Positions 50,612 through 60,012 of a stretch of DNA of 64,000 bases are shown in pieces. The stretch comes from Glaesserella australis (GTDB lineage Bacteria; Pseudomonadota; Gammaproteobacteria; Enterobacterales; Pasteurellaceae), in the NCBI RefSeq assembly GCF_003260095.1, contig NZ_PTPX01000009.1, positions 1 to 64,000 on the forward strand. The letters are read 5' to 3'. Each line of letters opens with the position of its first letter. The stretch's first letter is position 1. The position numbers and the translations under genes are program-made. The notes under the pieces were generated by a model. It worked only from the letters and a program-made list of their open reading frames with translations. It searched no databases and was not told the origin of the DNA.

Positions 50612-51901
50612 ATGTTAAAACAGGAAGCTTCTACAGACAGACGTAATCTTACCGCACAAACTTTAGTGCTTATTTTAGCGGGTGGTCGTGGCTCACGCCT
50701 TTATGAACTTACCGATAAACGTGCAAAACCTGCAGTTTATTTTGGTGGTAGCCGTCGTATTATTGACTTTGCATTATCTAACTGTATTAACTCTAACTTA
50801 TTGAAAGTTGGGGTAATTACTCAGTACGCTGCACATTCACTACTACGTCACTTACAGCGTGGTTGGTCGTTCTTACCTTACGAACGTAATCAATATATCG
50901 ATATGCTTCCTGCCCGTCAGCAAATCGACGAAAACACATGGTATCGTGGTACAGCGGATGCGGTTTATCAAAATATGGAAATGATGAAATCACACTATCG
51001 CCCAAAATATGTGATTATCCTTGCAGGCGACCATATTTATAAAATGAACTATAACCGTATGCTTGAAGATCACGTGGACTCAGGAGCGAAATGTACCGTT
51101 GGCTGTATCGAAGTGCCACGTGAACAAGCGACTGAATTTGGTGTGATGGCAGTAAACGAAAAATTAAAAGTACAAGCTTTCGTTGAAAAACCAGCTAATC
51201 CGCCTGCAATGCCAGATAAACCTGAATCTTCTCTTGCTTCAATGGGAATTTATGTCTTTGACGCAGATTATCTCTATGAAATGTTAGAAAGTGAGGTTAG
51301 CAACCCAGATACTTCTCATGACTTTGGTAAAGATATTATTCCAAAAGCAGTAGAACAAGGTGTTATCTATGCTCACCCATTTGAACGTTCTTGCGAAGGC
51401 CGTAATACAACAGGATCTATCTACTGGCGTGATGTAGGTACAATTGATAGCTATTGGTCTGCACATATGGATCTCGTGAGTGAAAAACCACAACTTGACC
51501 TATATGATGAATCATGGCCAATTCATGGTCGTCCACAACAGACTGCACCAGCTCGTTTCTTCTATAAAAAAGCACGTGCACACACCCTTGATAACTCACT
51601 TATCGCAGGTGGCTGTGTGATTACTGATGCAGAAATCAGTAACTCTGTGCTCTTTAGCCGAGTCCATGTTGAAGAAGATAGTGTTATCGAACAATCTGTT
51701 ATTCTTCCGCAAGTAAATATCGGTAAAAATTGCGTGATTAAACGTACTGTTATTGACCGTCACTGCACCATTCCTGATGGCTTGCAAATCGGGGTTAATC
51801 CTGAAGAAGATGCGAAATACTTCCGTATCAGTAAAGGCGGTATCGTGCTTGTTTGCCAAAAAATGTTAGATAAACTAGCAAAAGATAAAGCAAACGCATA
51901 A
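50612..51901 (+). CDS. glgC: Glucose-1-phosphate adenylyltransferase
   Basis: GlgC makes ADP-glucose from glucose-1-phosphate and ATP, the control point of glycogen synthesis. The 429-residue protein has the nucleotidyltransferase motif LAGGRGSRLYELTDKRAKPAVYFGG, the substrate region FVEKPANPP and the C-terminal left-handed beta-helix (SNSVLFSRVHVEEDSVIEQS). GGAG lies eight bases before the ATG at 50612. Its frame overlaps the end of glgX only upstream of this ATG. Confidence 0.96.
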   Translation: MLKQEASTDRRNLTAQTLVLILAGGRGSRLYELTDKRAKPAVYFGGSRRIIDFALSNCINSNLLKVGVITQYAAHSLLRHLQRGWSFLPYERNQYIDMLPARQQIDENTWYRGTADAVYQNMEMMKSHYRPKYVIILAGDHIYKMNYNRMLEDHVDSGAKCTVGCIEVPREQATEFGVMAVNEKLKVQAFVEKPANPPAMPDKPESSLASMGIYVFDADYLYEMLESEVSNPDTSHDFGKDIIPKAVEQGVIYAHPFERSCEGRNTTGSIYWRDVGTIDSYWSAHMDLVSEKPQLDLYDESWPIHGRPQQTAPARFFYKKARAHTLDNSLIAGGCVITDAEISNSVLFSRVHVEEDSVIEQSVILPQVNIGKNCVIKRTVIDRHCTIPDGLQIGVNPEEDAKYFRISKGGIVLVCQKMLDKLAKDKANA

Positions 51902-52018
51902 TAATGTTTGAAAATGGCACAACAATGCTGTTGTGCCGTTTTACAAGCGGTCAATTTTTTCAAAAATTTTGCAACTAAACACAACAAATCTTTAATATCA
52001 AAACTGGTTATTCATTAA

Positions 52019-53452
52019 ATGAAAATTTTACATGTTTGTTCAGAAATGTACCCGCTTATCAAAACGGGTGGACTTGCGGATGTAATGGGCGCACTTCCCT
52101 ATGCACAACAATCCGTAGGTAATGATGTTCGAGTATTAATTCCTTATTATCCGCAAGTGGCCGAAAAATTAGGCGAAACCGTTGAAGTTGCCACTGTAGG
52201 CACATTCGCAGGCGTGATAACTATTCGATTTTCCTATTTCAATGGCTTAGGGGTTTATGTGATCGATGCCCCACATCTGTTTAACCGCCGTCTACCTTAC
52301 TATGATGATAACTATCAAGACTACACCGACAACTACAAACGCTTTGCGTTATTAGGTTATGTTGGGGCTCAACTCGCTTCAGGCTTAGATCACTGGTGGG
52401 GCAGAAGTGATGTGCTACACGCTCACGACTGGCAAGCTGGTCTTGCTTGTGCTTATCTCAAAAGCTGGAACAGCCCTGTTAAAAGCGTCTTCACCATTCA
52501 CAATATCGCCTATCCGGGTCGTTTCCAAGCGTATCATTTAGCTGAATTAGCACTACCATGGGAATATTTCCACATTCATGGCTTAGAGTTTTACGGAGAG
52601 ATCTCTTACTTAAAAGCCGGTCTATTCTACGCAGACAGAGTAACCACCGTCAGCCCAACTTACGCCCGTGAAATCACCGAACAGATCGCAGGGGCAGGTA
52701 TGCATGGCTTATTGCAACAACGTCTTGCCGAAGGGGCATTACGTGGTATCTTAAACGGCGTGGACGACAGCGTTTGGAACCCTGAAACCGACAGCAACAT
52801 CGTGGCAAATTACCGCCCGAACTATATGCAAGGCAAAGGCAAAAACAAATCGGAACTCCAACGCTATTTCGACTTGCCAGAAGATAAAGATGCCCTACTG
52901 TTTGTAATGGTTACCCGTTTAACCGAACAAAAAGGGGCGGATTTCCTGTTGGCTCGTATCGATCAAATAATGCAACACAATGTACAGCTCGTGGTTCTCG
53001 GTAGCGGATCGCCTGATTTAGAATGGGCATTGCGTGATGCACAATCTCGCTATCCACACAAAATCGGCTTAAAAATCGGCTACGATGAAGCCCTATCGCA
53101 CCAAATCATCGCAGGTGGAGATGTGATTTTAGTGCCAAGCCGTTTTGAACCTTGCGGTTTAACCCAACTTTACGGCTTAAAATACGGCACATTACCACTG
53201 GTTCGCAGAACAGGCGGATTAGCCGACACCGTAAACGATGCTCACAAAGAAAGCATTGAAAACCGTACAGCCACAGGCTTTGTGTTCAGCTATCCTGATG
53301 CCGATAATTTCTATGATGCAGTAATGCGTGCGATCAATTTATGGAGCAAAAATAAATTGTGGTCAAGCGTCCGCCAAAATGCTCTTGCTCAAGATTTTGG
53401 TTGGGCAAAAGTAGCACAGCAGTATCAAGATCTTTATCATGAAATTGTCTAA
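52019..53452 (+). CDS. glgA: Glycogen synthase
   Basis: GlgA (GT5) transfers glucose from ADP-glucose to the growing alpha-1,4 chain. The 477-residue protein begins with the sugar-nucleotide motif KTGGLADVMGALP near residue 16 and has the C-terminal EPCGLTQLYGLKYGTLP loop. No strong Shine-Dalgarno precedes it. A 117-nt gap with an uptake signal separates it from glgC. It is the last gene of the cluster: glycogen phosphorylase, which often follows, is absent here. Confidence 0.96.
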   Translation: MKILHVCSEMYPLIKTGGLADVMGALPYAQQSVGNDVRVLIPYYPQVAEKLGETVEVATVGTFAGVITIRFSYFNGLGVYVIDAPHLFNRRLPYYDDNYQDYTDNYKRFALLGYVGAQLASGLDHWWGRSDVLHAHDWQAGLACAYLKSWNSPVKSVFTIHNIAYPGRFQAYHLAELALPWEYFHIHGLEFYGEISYLKAGLFYADRVTTVSPTYAREITEQIAGAGMHGLLQQRLAEGALRGILNGVDDSVWNPETDSNIVANYRPNYMQGKGKNKSELQRYFDLPEDKDALLFVMVTRLTEQKGADFLLARIDQIMQHNVQLVVLGSGSPDLEWALRDAQSRYPHKIGLKIGYDEALSHQIIAGGDVILVPSRFEPCGLTQLYGLKYGTLPLVRRTGGLADTVNDAHKESIENRTATGFVFSYPDADNFYDAVMRAINLWSKNKLWSSVRQNALAQDFGWAKVAQQYQDLYHEIV

Positions 53453-53459
53453 AAATAAT

Positions 53460-53487
53460 GGCGAGCAAGTTGCTCGCCTTCTTTTTA
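53460..53487 (+). terminator. Terminator of the glg operon
   Basis: GGCGAGCAA / TTGCTCGCC is a 9-bp stem followed by TTCTTTTT, eight bases after the glgA stop. Confidence 0.88.
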
Positions 53488-53519
53488 CAAAATTTTCAAC
53501 AAATCCGACCGCTTGGAAA

Positions 53520-53548
53520 TTTACAATTCAATGAGATCTCTGTATAAT
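53520..53548 (+). promoter_or_regulatory. Sigma-70 promoter of guaB
   Basis: TTTACA at 53520-53525 and TATAAT at 53543-53548 are separated by exactly 17 nt, leaving a leader of about 48 nt before guaB. No PurR box is seen in it. Confidence 0.8.
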
Positions 53549-53602
53549 CCGCCCGCAATTTTTCCAACTTTGTTTTAAACTTTTATTTAAGGAACTATTG
53601 CA

Positions 53603-55066
53603 ATGCTACGAGTAATTAAAGAAGCACTCACCTTTGATGATGTTCTTCTTGTCCCTGCACACTCTACTGTGCTTCCAAATACCGCAAACCTTTCTACTCA
53701 ACTCACTAAAGAAATCCGCCTTAATATTCCTATGCTTTCTGCTGCAATGGATACCGTTACCGAAACGAAATTAGCGATCTCCCTTGCTCAAGAAGGCGGA
53801 ATCGGTTTTATCCATAAAAATATGTCGATTGAACGCCAAGCAGATCGTGTGCGTAAAGTGAAAAAATTTGAGAGCGGTATCGTTTCTGAACCTGTTACCG
53901 TTTCACCTGAAATGAATCTTGGTGAACTGGCTGAATTAGTGAAAAAGAACGGTTTTGCTGGCTACCCTGTTGTTGATGCAGAAGGTAATTTAGTCGGTAT
54001 TATTACCGCTCGTGATACACGTTTTGTGCGTGATATGACCAAACCTGTCTCAGAAGTGATGACGCCAAAATCTCGCTTAGTGACCATTAAAGAAGGTGCA
54101 ACTCGTGAAGAAATTTTGGATTTGATGCACGATCACCGTGTTGAAAAAGTATTAATGGTTGATGATAGTTTCAAACTCAAAGGCATGATCACCGTGAAGG
54201 ACTATCAAAAAGCAGAACAAAAACCAAACGCTTGTAAAGATGAACTGGGTCGTTTACGTGTAGGCGCAGCCGTCGGTGCAGGTCCGGGGAATGAAGAGCG
54301 TATTGATGCACTCGTTAAAGCCGGTGTAGATGTGTTACTTATCGACTCGTCACACGGACACTCTGAAGGCGTATTACAACGTGTACGTGAAACCCGTGCG
54401 AAATACCCGAATTTACCGATTGTGGCAGGTAATGTAGCAACGGCAGAGGGGGCGATTGCGTTAGCTGATGCAGGTGCAAGTGCGGTCAAAATCGGGATTG
54501 GACCAGGCTCAATTTGTACTACTCGTATCGTCACAGGCGTAGGTGTTCCACAAATTACCGCTATTGCGGATGCGGCAGAAGCACTAAAAGATCGTGGTAT
54601 TCCAGTGATTGCCGACGGCGGTATCCGCTATTCAGGCGATATTGCTAAAGCGATTGCCGCAGGTGCATCTTGCGTAATGGTTGGCTCAATGTTTGCGGGT
54701 ACAGAAGAAGCACCGGGCGAAATTGAACTTTACCAAGGCAGAGCCTTTAAATCTTATCGTGGTATGGGTTCATTAGGGGCAATGTCAAAAGGCTCATCAG
54801 ACCGCTATTTCCAATCAGATAACGCCGCCGATAAATTAGTGCCAGAAGGCATTGAAGGACGTATTCCATACAAAGGTCTCTTAAAAGAAATTATCCATCA
54901 ACAAATGGGCGGATTACGCTCTTGTATGGGCTTAACAGGTTGTGCAACTATTGATGAACTACGTACTAAAGCACAATTTGTACGCATTAGTGGTGCAGGC
55001 ATTAAAGAAAGCCATGTACACGATGTCACTATTACCAAAGAAGCACCAAACTATCGAATGAGTTAA
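53603..55066 (+). CDS. guaB: IMP dehydrogenase
   Basis: GuaB oxidises IMP to XMP, the committed step to GMP. The 487-residue protein has the TIM barrel split by two CBS domains (about 90-205), the catalytic cysteine in [16 protein letters not shown] and the mobile flap SSDRYFQ. AAGGA precedes the ATG. Unlike the enteric guaBA operon, guaA lies about 2 kb further on, behind three unrelated genes. Confidence 0.97.
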   Translation: MLRVIKEALTFDDVLLVPAHSTVLPNTANLSTQLTKEIRLNIPMLSAAMDTVTETKLAISLAQEGGIGFIHKNMSIERQADRVRKVKKFESGIVSEPVTVSPEMNLGELAELVKKNGFAGYPVVDAEGNLVGIITARDTRFVRDMTKPVSEVMTPKSRLVTIKEGATREEILDLMHDHRVEKVLMVDDSFKLKGMITVKDYQKAEQKPNACKDELGRLRVGAAVGAGPGNEERIDALVKAGVDVLLIDSSHGHSEGVLQRVRETRAKYPNLPIVAGNVATAEGAIALADAGASAVKIGIGPGSICTTRIVTGVGVPQITAIADAAEALKDRGIPVIADGGIRYSGDIAKAIAAGASCVMVGSMFAGTEEAPGEIELYQGRAFKSYRGMGSLGAMSKGSSDRYFQSDNAADKLVPEGIEGRIPYKGLLKEIIHQQMGGLRSCMGLTGCATIDELRTKAQFVRISGAGIKESHVHDVTITKEAPNYRMS

Positions 55067-55073
55067 TGATATT

Positions 55074-55098
55074 CCCCTCATGATGAGGGGATTTCTCA
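55074..55098 (+). terminator. Hairpin downstream of guaB
   Basis: CCCCTCA-TGA-TGAGGGG forms a 7-bp GC-rich stem followed by ATTTCTCATT, a weak T-tract. It may only partly end guaB transcription. Confidence 0.6.
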
Positions 55099-55113
55099 TT
55101 CACAAGGATAACA

Positions 55114-55539
55114 ATGAAATTAAAAATAACCTTTTTTTCAGCGATTTCAGCGCTACTTTTAACCGCTTGCAGTAGCGGTAACTTTTCGCAAAGCGATTTA
55201 AACAATGATATTTATAATGGCTATTGGGCAATGACTCCCGTTGATGATATACATCGCGTGGTTAAATTTGAAACAACGGGCGAAGTTAAAATTTATGACT
55301 ATACCTGCGATTACCAATACCAAAGCTATAAATTAAACGGCACAGAACGTTATTATTTAACCACTATTGGCTCAAATACGTTTAATGTATTGGATGAAAA
55401 TAAAAAAGCATTCTCTAAATTTGAAATCACTCAATTAACTAAAACGCATTTAAAAGCAAAACAATATTTTAATGATAAATCATTAGGCTCTTTAAACTTA
55501 AATTATTTTAATATTAAAGGTGCAAAACCTATTTGCTAA
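55114..55539 (+). CDS. Hypothetical lipoprotein
   Basis: The 141-residue protein has a signal peptide with the lipobox LLTAC (cysteine near residue 19), followed by SSGNFSQSDLN. The mature part is polar with several Tyr and two more Cys (in YTCDYQY and the last residue), and no domain that I recognise. AAGGA precedes the ATG. Function is unknown; a small cell-envelope lipoprotein is the only supported statement. Confidence 0.8.
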   Translation: MKLKITFFSAISALLLTACSSGNFSQSDLNNDIYNGYWAMTPVDDIHRVVKFETTGEVKIYDYTCDYQYQSYKLNGTERYYLTTIGSNTFNVLDENKKAFSKFEITQLTKTHLKAKQYFNDKSLGSLNLNYFNIKGAKPIC

Positions 55540-55550
55540 TGGTAGAGAAA

Positions 55551-56177
55551 ATGTTTTCAATAATAAAACGGAAAATAAATCAATTACGTCGTTCATCAAT
55601 AAATCAAAGAAATAAACAACGGCTGACTAATCATCAATTTTCGGTGATTTCAAGTAATTGTAACGGTGCATTTATGCTACATGATTTAGGTGAACGATTT
55701 AATTCGCCTTTTGTGAATCTCTATCTCACGCCAAAAGATTTTATTCGCTATTTAAAACGTATTGAATATTACCAAAAACAAGAGATCACTTTTCCAAAAG
55801 AGAAGCAAAAGCACTACCCTGTTGGTCAATTAGATGATATTACGATTTATTTTATGCACTATCATTCAGAACAAGAAGCAGTAAAAAAATGGCAAGATCG
55901 TACCGCTCGTATGAACTTAGACAATTTGTTCATCATCATGACCGACCGTGACGGCTGTGATTACCAAGATCTTGTTGAGTTTGAACAACTTCCTTTTAAT
56001 AACAAAGTGGTTTTCACCCATAAACCTTACCCTGAATTAAAATCGGCTTTTTATATTCAAGGATTTGAAAACCAAACTCAAGTGGGCGATCTTTTTGAAT
56101 TTAGCGGTTGGAATGGCATGAAATATTATGACCAATTTGATTATGTTGCGTGGTTTAATCAGGGGCACAAGCGGTAG
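55551..56177 (+). CDS. DUF1919 family protein
   Basis: The 208-residue protein matches the DUF1919 family, which occurs in exopolysaccharide and capsule gene sets and has no proven activity. Visible features are a basic N-terminus (KRKINQLRRSS), ISSNCNGAFMLHDLG, FNSPFVNLYLTPKDFIRYL and the central VKKWQDRTARMNLDNLFIIMTDRDG. The ATG at 55551 is chosen over upstream codons because AGAG precedes it and the protein then starts at the basic segment. It sits alone after a lipoprotein gene, without glycosyltransferase neighbours. Confidence 0.78.
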   Translation: MFSIIKRKINQLRRSSINQRNKQRLTNHQFSVISSNCNGAFMLHDLGERFNSPFVNLYLTPKDFIRYLKRIEYYQKQEITFPKEKQKHYPVGQLDDITIYFMHYHSEQEAVKKWQDRTARMNLDNLFIIMTDRDGCDYQDLVEFEQLPFNNKVVFTHKPYPELKSAFYIQGFENQTQVGDLFEFSGWNGMKYYDQFDYVAWFNQGHKR

Positions 56178-56306
56178 GATTTTATTAAAAATTTAGTTAC
56201 ACAAAAATTAAAAAACAACCTACGTTGTATTTGTGTAAGCGCTACACAGGAAAATGAAGATAAATTTAAAATAGTATATGTCATAATCTATAATTAAGGA
56301 TAAGCT

Positions 56307-57008
56307 ATGGAAACACAAAAGGTTGCTATTTTAATTGATGCTGATAATGCTAATAGTGCATTGATTGAACAGATTCTAAATGAAGTTGGAAAATATGGGC
56401 GAATCACTGTAAAAAGAATTTACGGTGATTGGACAACACAAAGAAATAATAAATGGAAAAATGTATTAAATACTTATGCAATACGCCCTATTCAGAAATT
56501 TGCATATGCTAATGCTAAAAACTCTAGTGATATTGCACTAGTAATTGATGCAATGGATTTATTACATTCAAAGATTGTTGATAGTTTTTGTATTGTATCT
56601 AGTGATAGTGATTATACAGGTCTTGCTCATAGAATTAGAGAAGAAGGTCTTAATATTATTGGAATTGGAAAAGAACATACACCTGAAGCGTTTAAAAAAG
56701 CCTGTATTACATTTATTTGGGAAGAAAATCTAGAAAATAATAATGAAACCAAATTTAATAATGTGAAACTACCTTCAAACAAAAAGGTTATCAATTATGA
56801 TTTGATACAAAAAGCATTTAATATGGTTCAAAATGATAGTGGAATGGCATTATTTTCAAAATTTTCGGAAGCATTAAGAAAAATAGATCCTGAATTCGAC
56901 TATCGCTCCTATGGGTTCAACAACTTTACAAATTTCTGTAAATCTTTATCTGGATATGAAATATTTACACATCAAGATAAAACAACTTATTCATTAAAAG
57001 TTAAATAA
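56307..57008 (+). CDS. NYN-domain ribonuclease-like protein with C-terminal LOTUS/OST-HTH domain
   Basis: The 233-residue protein has an N-terminal NYN (PIN-like) domain with acidic residues D11 and D13 in ILIDADNAN, D75 and D81 in SSDIALVIDAMD, and D100 and D102 in SSDSDYTGLA, the expected metal-binding set of a nuclease. The C-terminus (about 163-233: ALFSKFSEALRKIDPEFDYRS) resembles an OST-HTH/LOTUS domain that binds RNA. An RNase-like role is inferred from the family. AAGGA precedes the ATG. The gene is very AT-rich and lies directly before guaA (22 nt), so the two could share a transcript. Confidence 0.85.
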   Translation: METQKVAILIDADNANSALIEQILNEVGKYGRITVKRIYGDWTTQRNNKWKNVLNTYAIRPIQKFAYANAKNSSDIALVIDAMDLLHSKIVDSFCIVSSDSDYTGLAHRIREEGLNIIGIGKEHTPEAFKKACITFIWEENLENNNETKFNNVKLPSNKKVINYDLIQKAFNMVQNDSGMALFSKFSEALRKIDPEFDYRSYGFNNFTNFCKSLSGYEIFTHQDKTTYSLKVK

Positions 57009-57030
57009 TTTTATTAAATAAGGGAATTAA

Positions 57031-58602
57031 ATGACAAACATCCACAACCATAAAATTTTAATTTTGGACTTCGGTTCACAATATACACAGCTGATCGCAC
57101 GCCGTGTGCGTGAGATTGGGGTTTACTGCGAGCTTTGGGCTTGGGACGTGACGGAAGAGCAAATCCGTGAGTTTAACCCAACGGGGATTATTCTTTCGGG
57201 TGGGCCTGAAAGCACCACCGAAGAAAACAGCCCACGTGCACCTGAATATGTGTTTAATGCAGGTGTGCCTGTGCTTGGGATCTGCTATGGTATGCAAACC
57301 ATGGCAATGCAGTTAGGCGGTCTAACAGAAACTTCCGATCACCGTGAGTTTGGCTATGCATCCGTTGAATTAAAAGCAACTGACGCACTATTTGCAAAAC
57401 TTAACGATGATCTCACCGCTTCACAGCCAAAATTAGACGTTTGGATGAGCCACGGCGATAAGGTCACTCGCTTGCCTGCGAATTTCCAAATCACTGGCGT
57501 AACGCCAACTTGCCCGATTGCGGCAATGTCGGACGAAAGCCGCCGTTTCTATGGCGTGCAGTTCCACCCAGAAGTAACCCACACTAAGAGCGGTTTAGAA
57601 TTACTGAAAAACTTTGTGGTCGGCATTTGTGGCTGTGAAACCAAATGGACGGCGGAAAACATCATTGAAGACGCCGTAGCTCGCATTAAAGCACAGGTGG
57701 GCGATGATGAAGTGATTTTAGGCTTATCAGGCGGTGTGGACTCATCTGTTACCGCATTGCTGTTACACCGTGCAATCGGCAAAAACTTGCACTGCGTATT
57801 CGTCGATAACGGCTTGTTGCGTTTAAACGAAGGCGATCAAGTAATGGAAATGTTCGGCGATAAATTCGGCTTGAACATCGTCCGTGTAAACGCAGAAGAC
57901 CGTTTCTTAGACGCACTCAAAGGTATTGATGAACCTGAAGCGAAACGCAAAACGATTGGTAAAGTGTTCGTGGACGTGTTTGATGACGAATCGAAAAAAC
58001 TCACGTCTGTCAAATGGTTGGCACAAGGCACAATCTACCCAGATGTGATCGAATCAGCCGCAAGCAAAACAGGCAAAGCTCACGTGATCAAATCGCACCA
58101 CAATGTTGGCGGATTACCAGATTATATGAAGCTTGGTTTAGTTGAGCCATTGCGTGAATTATTTAAAGACGAAGTTCGTAAAATCGGCTTGGCATTAGGC
58201 TTGCCTGCTGAAATGCTCAATCGCCACCCATTCCCAGGTCCAGGCTTAGGCGTGCGTGTGTTAGGCGAAATTAAGAAAGAGTACTGCGATTTAGTCCGCC
58301 GTGCTGATGCGATTTTTATGGAAGAGCTTCACGCTTCAGGTTGGTACTACAAAGTCAGTCAAGCATTCACCGTGTTCCTGCCTGTAAAATCTGTTGGTGT
58401 AATGGGCGATGGACGTAAATACGACTGGGTTGTTAGCTTGCGTGCAGTAGAAACAATTGACTTTATGACCGCTCATTGGGCTCACTTGCCATACGATTTA
58501 CTCGGTAAGATCTCAAATCGTATTATCAATGAAGTCAATGGCATTTCTCGTGTGGTGTACGACGTTTCAGGCAAACCACCTGCAACGATTGAGTGGGAAT
58601 AA
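57031..58602 (+). CDS. guaA: GMP synthase (glutamine-hydrolysing)
   Basis: GuaA converts XMP to GMP with glutamine and ATP. The 523-residue protein has the class I glutamine amidotransferase domain (nucleophile in VLGICYGMQ, His/Glu in FHPEVTHT), the ATP-pyrophosphatase loop LSGGVDSSV, and the dimerisation domain ending in [14 protein letters not shown] precedes the ATG. The 3' end abuts an integrase-bearing element; the guaA 3' end is a known insertion site for such elements. Confidence 0.97.
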   Translation: MTNIHNHKILILDFGSQYTQLIARRVREIGVYCELWAWDVTEEQIREFNPTGIILSGGPESTTEENSPRAPEYVFNAGVPVLGICYGMQTMAMQLGGLTETSDHREFGYASVELKATDALFAKLNDDLTASQPKLDVWMSHGDKVTRLPANFQITGVTPTCPIAAMSDESRRFYGVQFHPEVTHTKSGLELLKNFVVGICGCETKWTAENIIEDAVARIKAQVGDDEVILGLSGGVDSSVTALLLHRAIGKNLHCVFVDNGLLRLNEGDQVMEMFGDKFGLNIVRVNAEDRFLDALKGIDEPEAKRKTIGKVFVDVFDDESKKLTSVKWLAQGTIYPDVIESAASKTGKAHVIKSHHNVGGLPDYMKLGLVEPLRELFKDEVRKIGLALGLPAEMLNRHPFPGPGLGVRVLGEIKKEYCDLVRRADAIFMEELHASGWYYKVSQAFTVFLPVKSVGVMGDGRKYDWVVSLRAVETIDFMTAHWAHLPYDLLGKISNRIINEVNGISRVVYDVSGKPPATIEWE

Positions 58603-58647
58603 AAAATCCGCTTTTCAGTTAATTTCAATTCATTTCAAAAATAGCTC

Positions 58648-58672
58648 AAAGCCCTGTAATTACAGGGCTTTT
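58648..58672. terminator. Terminator downstream of guaA
   Basis: AAAGCCCTGTA / TACAGGGCTTT around ATT with T residues following. It lies between guaA and the integrase gene. Confidence 0.85.
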
Positions 58673-58728
58673 CTATTTCACATCATTTCATAGTATTTCG
58701 TAGTAGTTTATTTTTCTTTCGGTAAAAT

Positions 58729-58791
58729 TGACGGTATAGCCTTGCGCTTGTCGGTAAAAAGATAGAAAATACCGTCAAATTAATGACGGTA
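58729..58791. promoter_or_regulatory. Three TGACGGTA motifs upstream of the integrase
   Basis: TGACGGTA occurs at 58729-58736 and 58784-58791, and inverted (TACCGTCA) at 58770-58777, where the last two form a perfect 8-bp inverted repeat with a 6-nt spacer ending 13 nt before the integrase ATG. GGTAAAA at 58721 and 58753 repeats part of it. They could be integrase arm sites or an operator for its gene; the sequence does not tell which. Confidence 0.55.
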
Positions 58792-58804
58792 AAAATAACG
58801 TAAA

Positions 58805-60004
58805 ATGCTAACAGATACAAAAATCAAATCTCTTAAACCCAAAAACAAACTTTATAAAGTCGCAGATCGTGATGGACTTTATGTGACAGTATCTACTGCC
58901 GGTACTATAACCTTCCGGTATGATTACAGAATCAACGGCAGACGAGAAACTCTAACAATAGGCAAATATGGTGCTGACGGTATCAATCTTGCGGAAGCAC
59001 GTGAACGTTTGATGATTGCTCGTAAGCAAGTAAGTGAAGGTATTTCGCCCGCCGGAGAAAAGCGGGCCGAACGAAATCAAATTCGTAATGCTGATCGCTT
59101 TTGCGTATTTGCTGAAAAATATCTTGCCGATGTACAACTTGCTGACAGCACCAAGGCTTTACGTGTTGCTACTTATGAGAGAGATATAAAAAATACGTTC
59201 GGTAATCGTCTGATGACGGAAATCACAACGGATGAAATTCGTCGCCATTGCGAGCAAATTAAAGATCGTGGCGCACCGTCCACGGCTATTTTTGTGCGTG
59301 ATTTAATTGCTAATGTTTACCGTTACGCTATCCAGCGTGGGCATAAGTTCACGAATCCAGCGGACGAAATAGCGAACTCATCAATTGCTACATTTAAAAA
59401 GCGTGAACGCACATTAACACCACGTGAAATTCATTTATTCTTTAATGCCCTTGAGGAAACGCAATCGGATTTTGGCTTGAAAAAAGCAGTCAAATTCATT
59501 CTGCTAACGCTTGTACGAAAAGGCGAGTTAATCAATGCCAAATGGAATGAAGTGGACTTTAAAAATAAAGTTTGGACCATTCCTGCAGAACGAATGAAAG
59601 CAGATCGTGCGCATAATGTGTATTTATCTGAACAGGCTATTGATTTAATCGTGGCATTTCAGATTTATTCGGAAGGATCACCATATTTGTTACCTGGCCG
59701 TGTAAATCGACAGCAGCCAATCGCTAATAGTTCACTAAATCGAGTTATTGCTAATTGCATTAAATACATCAACCGCCATGAACAGTTAATTGATGATTTT
59801 ACTGTTCACGACTTACGCCGTACTGGCTCTACTCTACTACATGAAATGGGTTTTAATAGTGATTGGATTGAAAAAAGTTTAGCCCATGAGCAACAGGGTG
59901 TGCGTGCTGTCTACAATAAAGCTGAATATGCGGAACAGCGCCGAGCAATGTTGCAACAATGGGCTGATAAAGTTGATGAATGGATAAAAGGTATTAATTT
60001 GTAG
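58805..60004 (+). CDS. int: Prophage tyrosine integrase (P4-type, DUF4102 arm domain)
   Basis: The 399-residue recombinase would integrate and excise the element at guaA. Residues 1-90 form the arm-DNA-binding DUF4102 domain (LTDTKIKSLKPKNKLYKVADRDGL), about 97-185 the core-binding SAM-like domain, and 200-390 the catalytic domain with R238, K265, H335 and R338 (HDLR), H361 and the nucleophile Y370, all present. The gene starts 202 nt after guaA and reads away from it. It ends 15 nt before an IS element. The catalytic set is complete, so it should be active. Confidence 0.92.
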   Translation: MLTDTKIKSLKPKNKLYKVADRDGLYVTVSTAGTITFRYDYRINGRRETLTIGKYGADGINLAEARERLMIARKQVSEGISPAGEKRAERNQIRNADRFCVFAEKYLADVQLADSTKALRVATYERDIKNTFGNRLMTEITTDEIRRHCEQIKDRGAPSTAIFVRDLIANVYRYAIQRGHKFTNPADEIANSSIATFKKRERTLTPREIHLFFNALEETQSDFGLKKAVKFILLTLVRKGELINAKWNEVDFKNKVWTIPAERMKADRAHNVYLSEQAIDLIVAFQIYSEGSPYLLPGRVNRQQPIANSSLNRVIANCIKYINRHEQLIDDFTVHDLRRTGSTLLHEMGFNSDWIEKSLAHEQQGVRAVYNKAEYAEQRRAMLQQWADKVDEWIKGINL

Positions 60005-60012
60005 TAAGAGCT

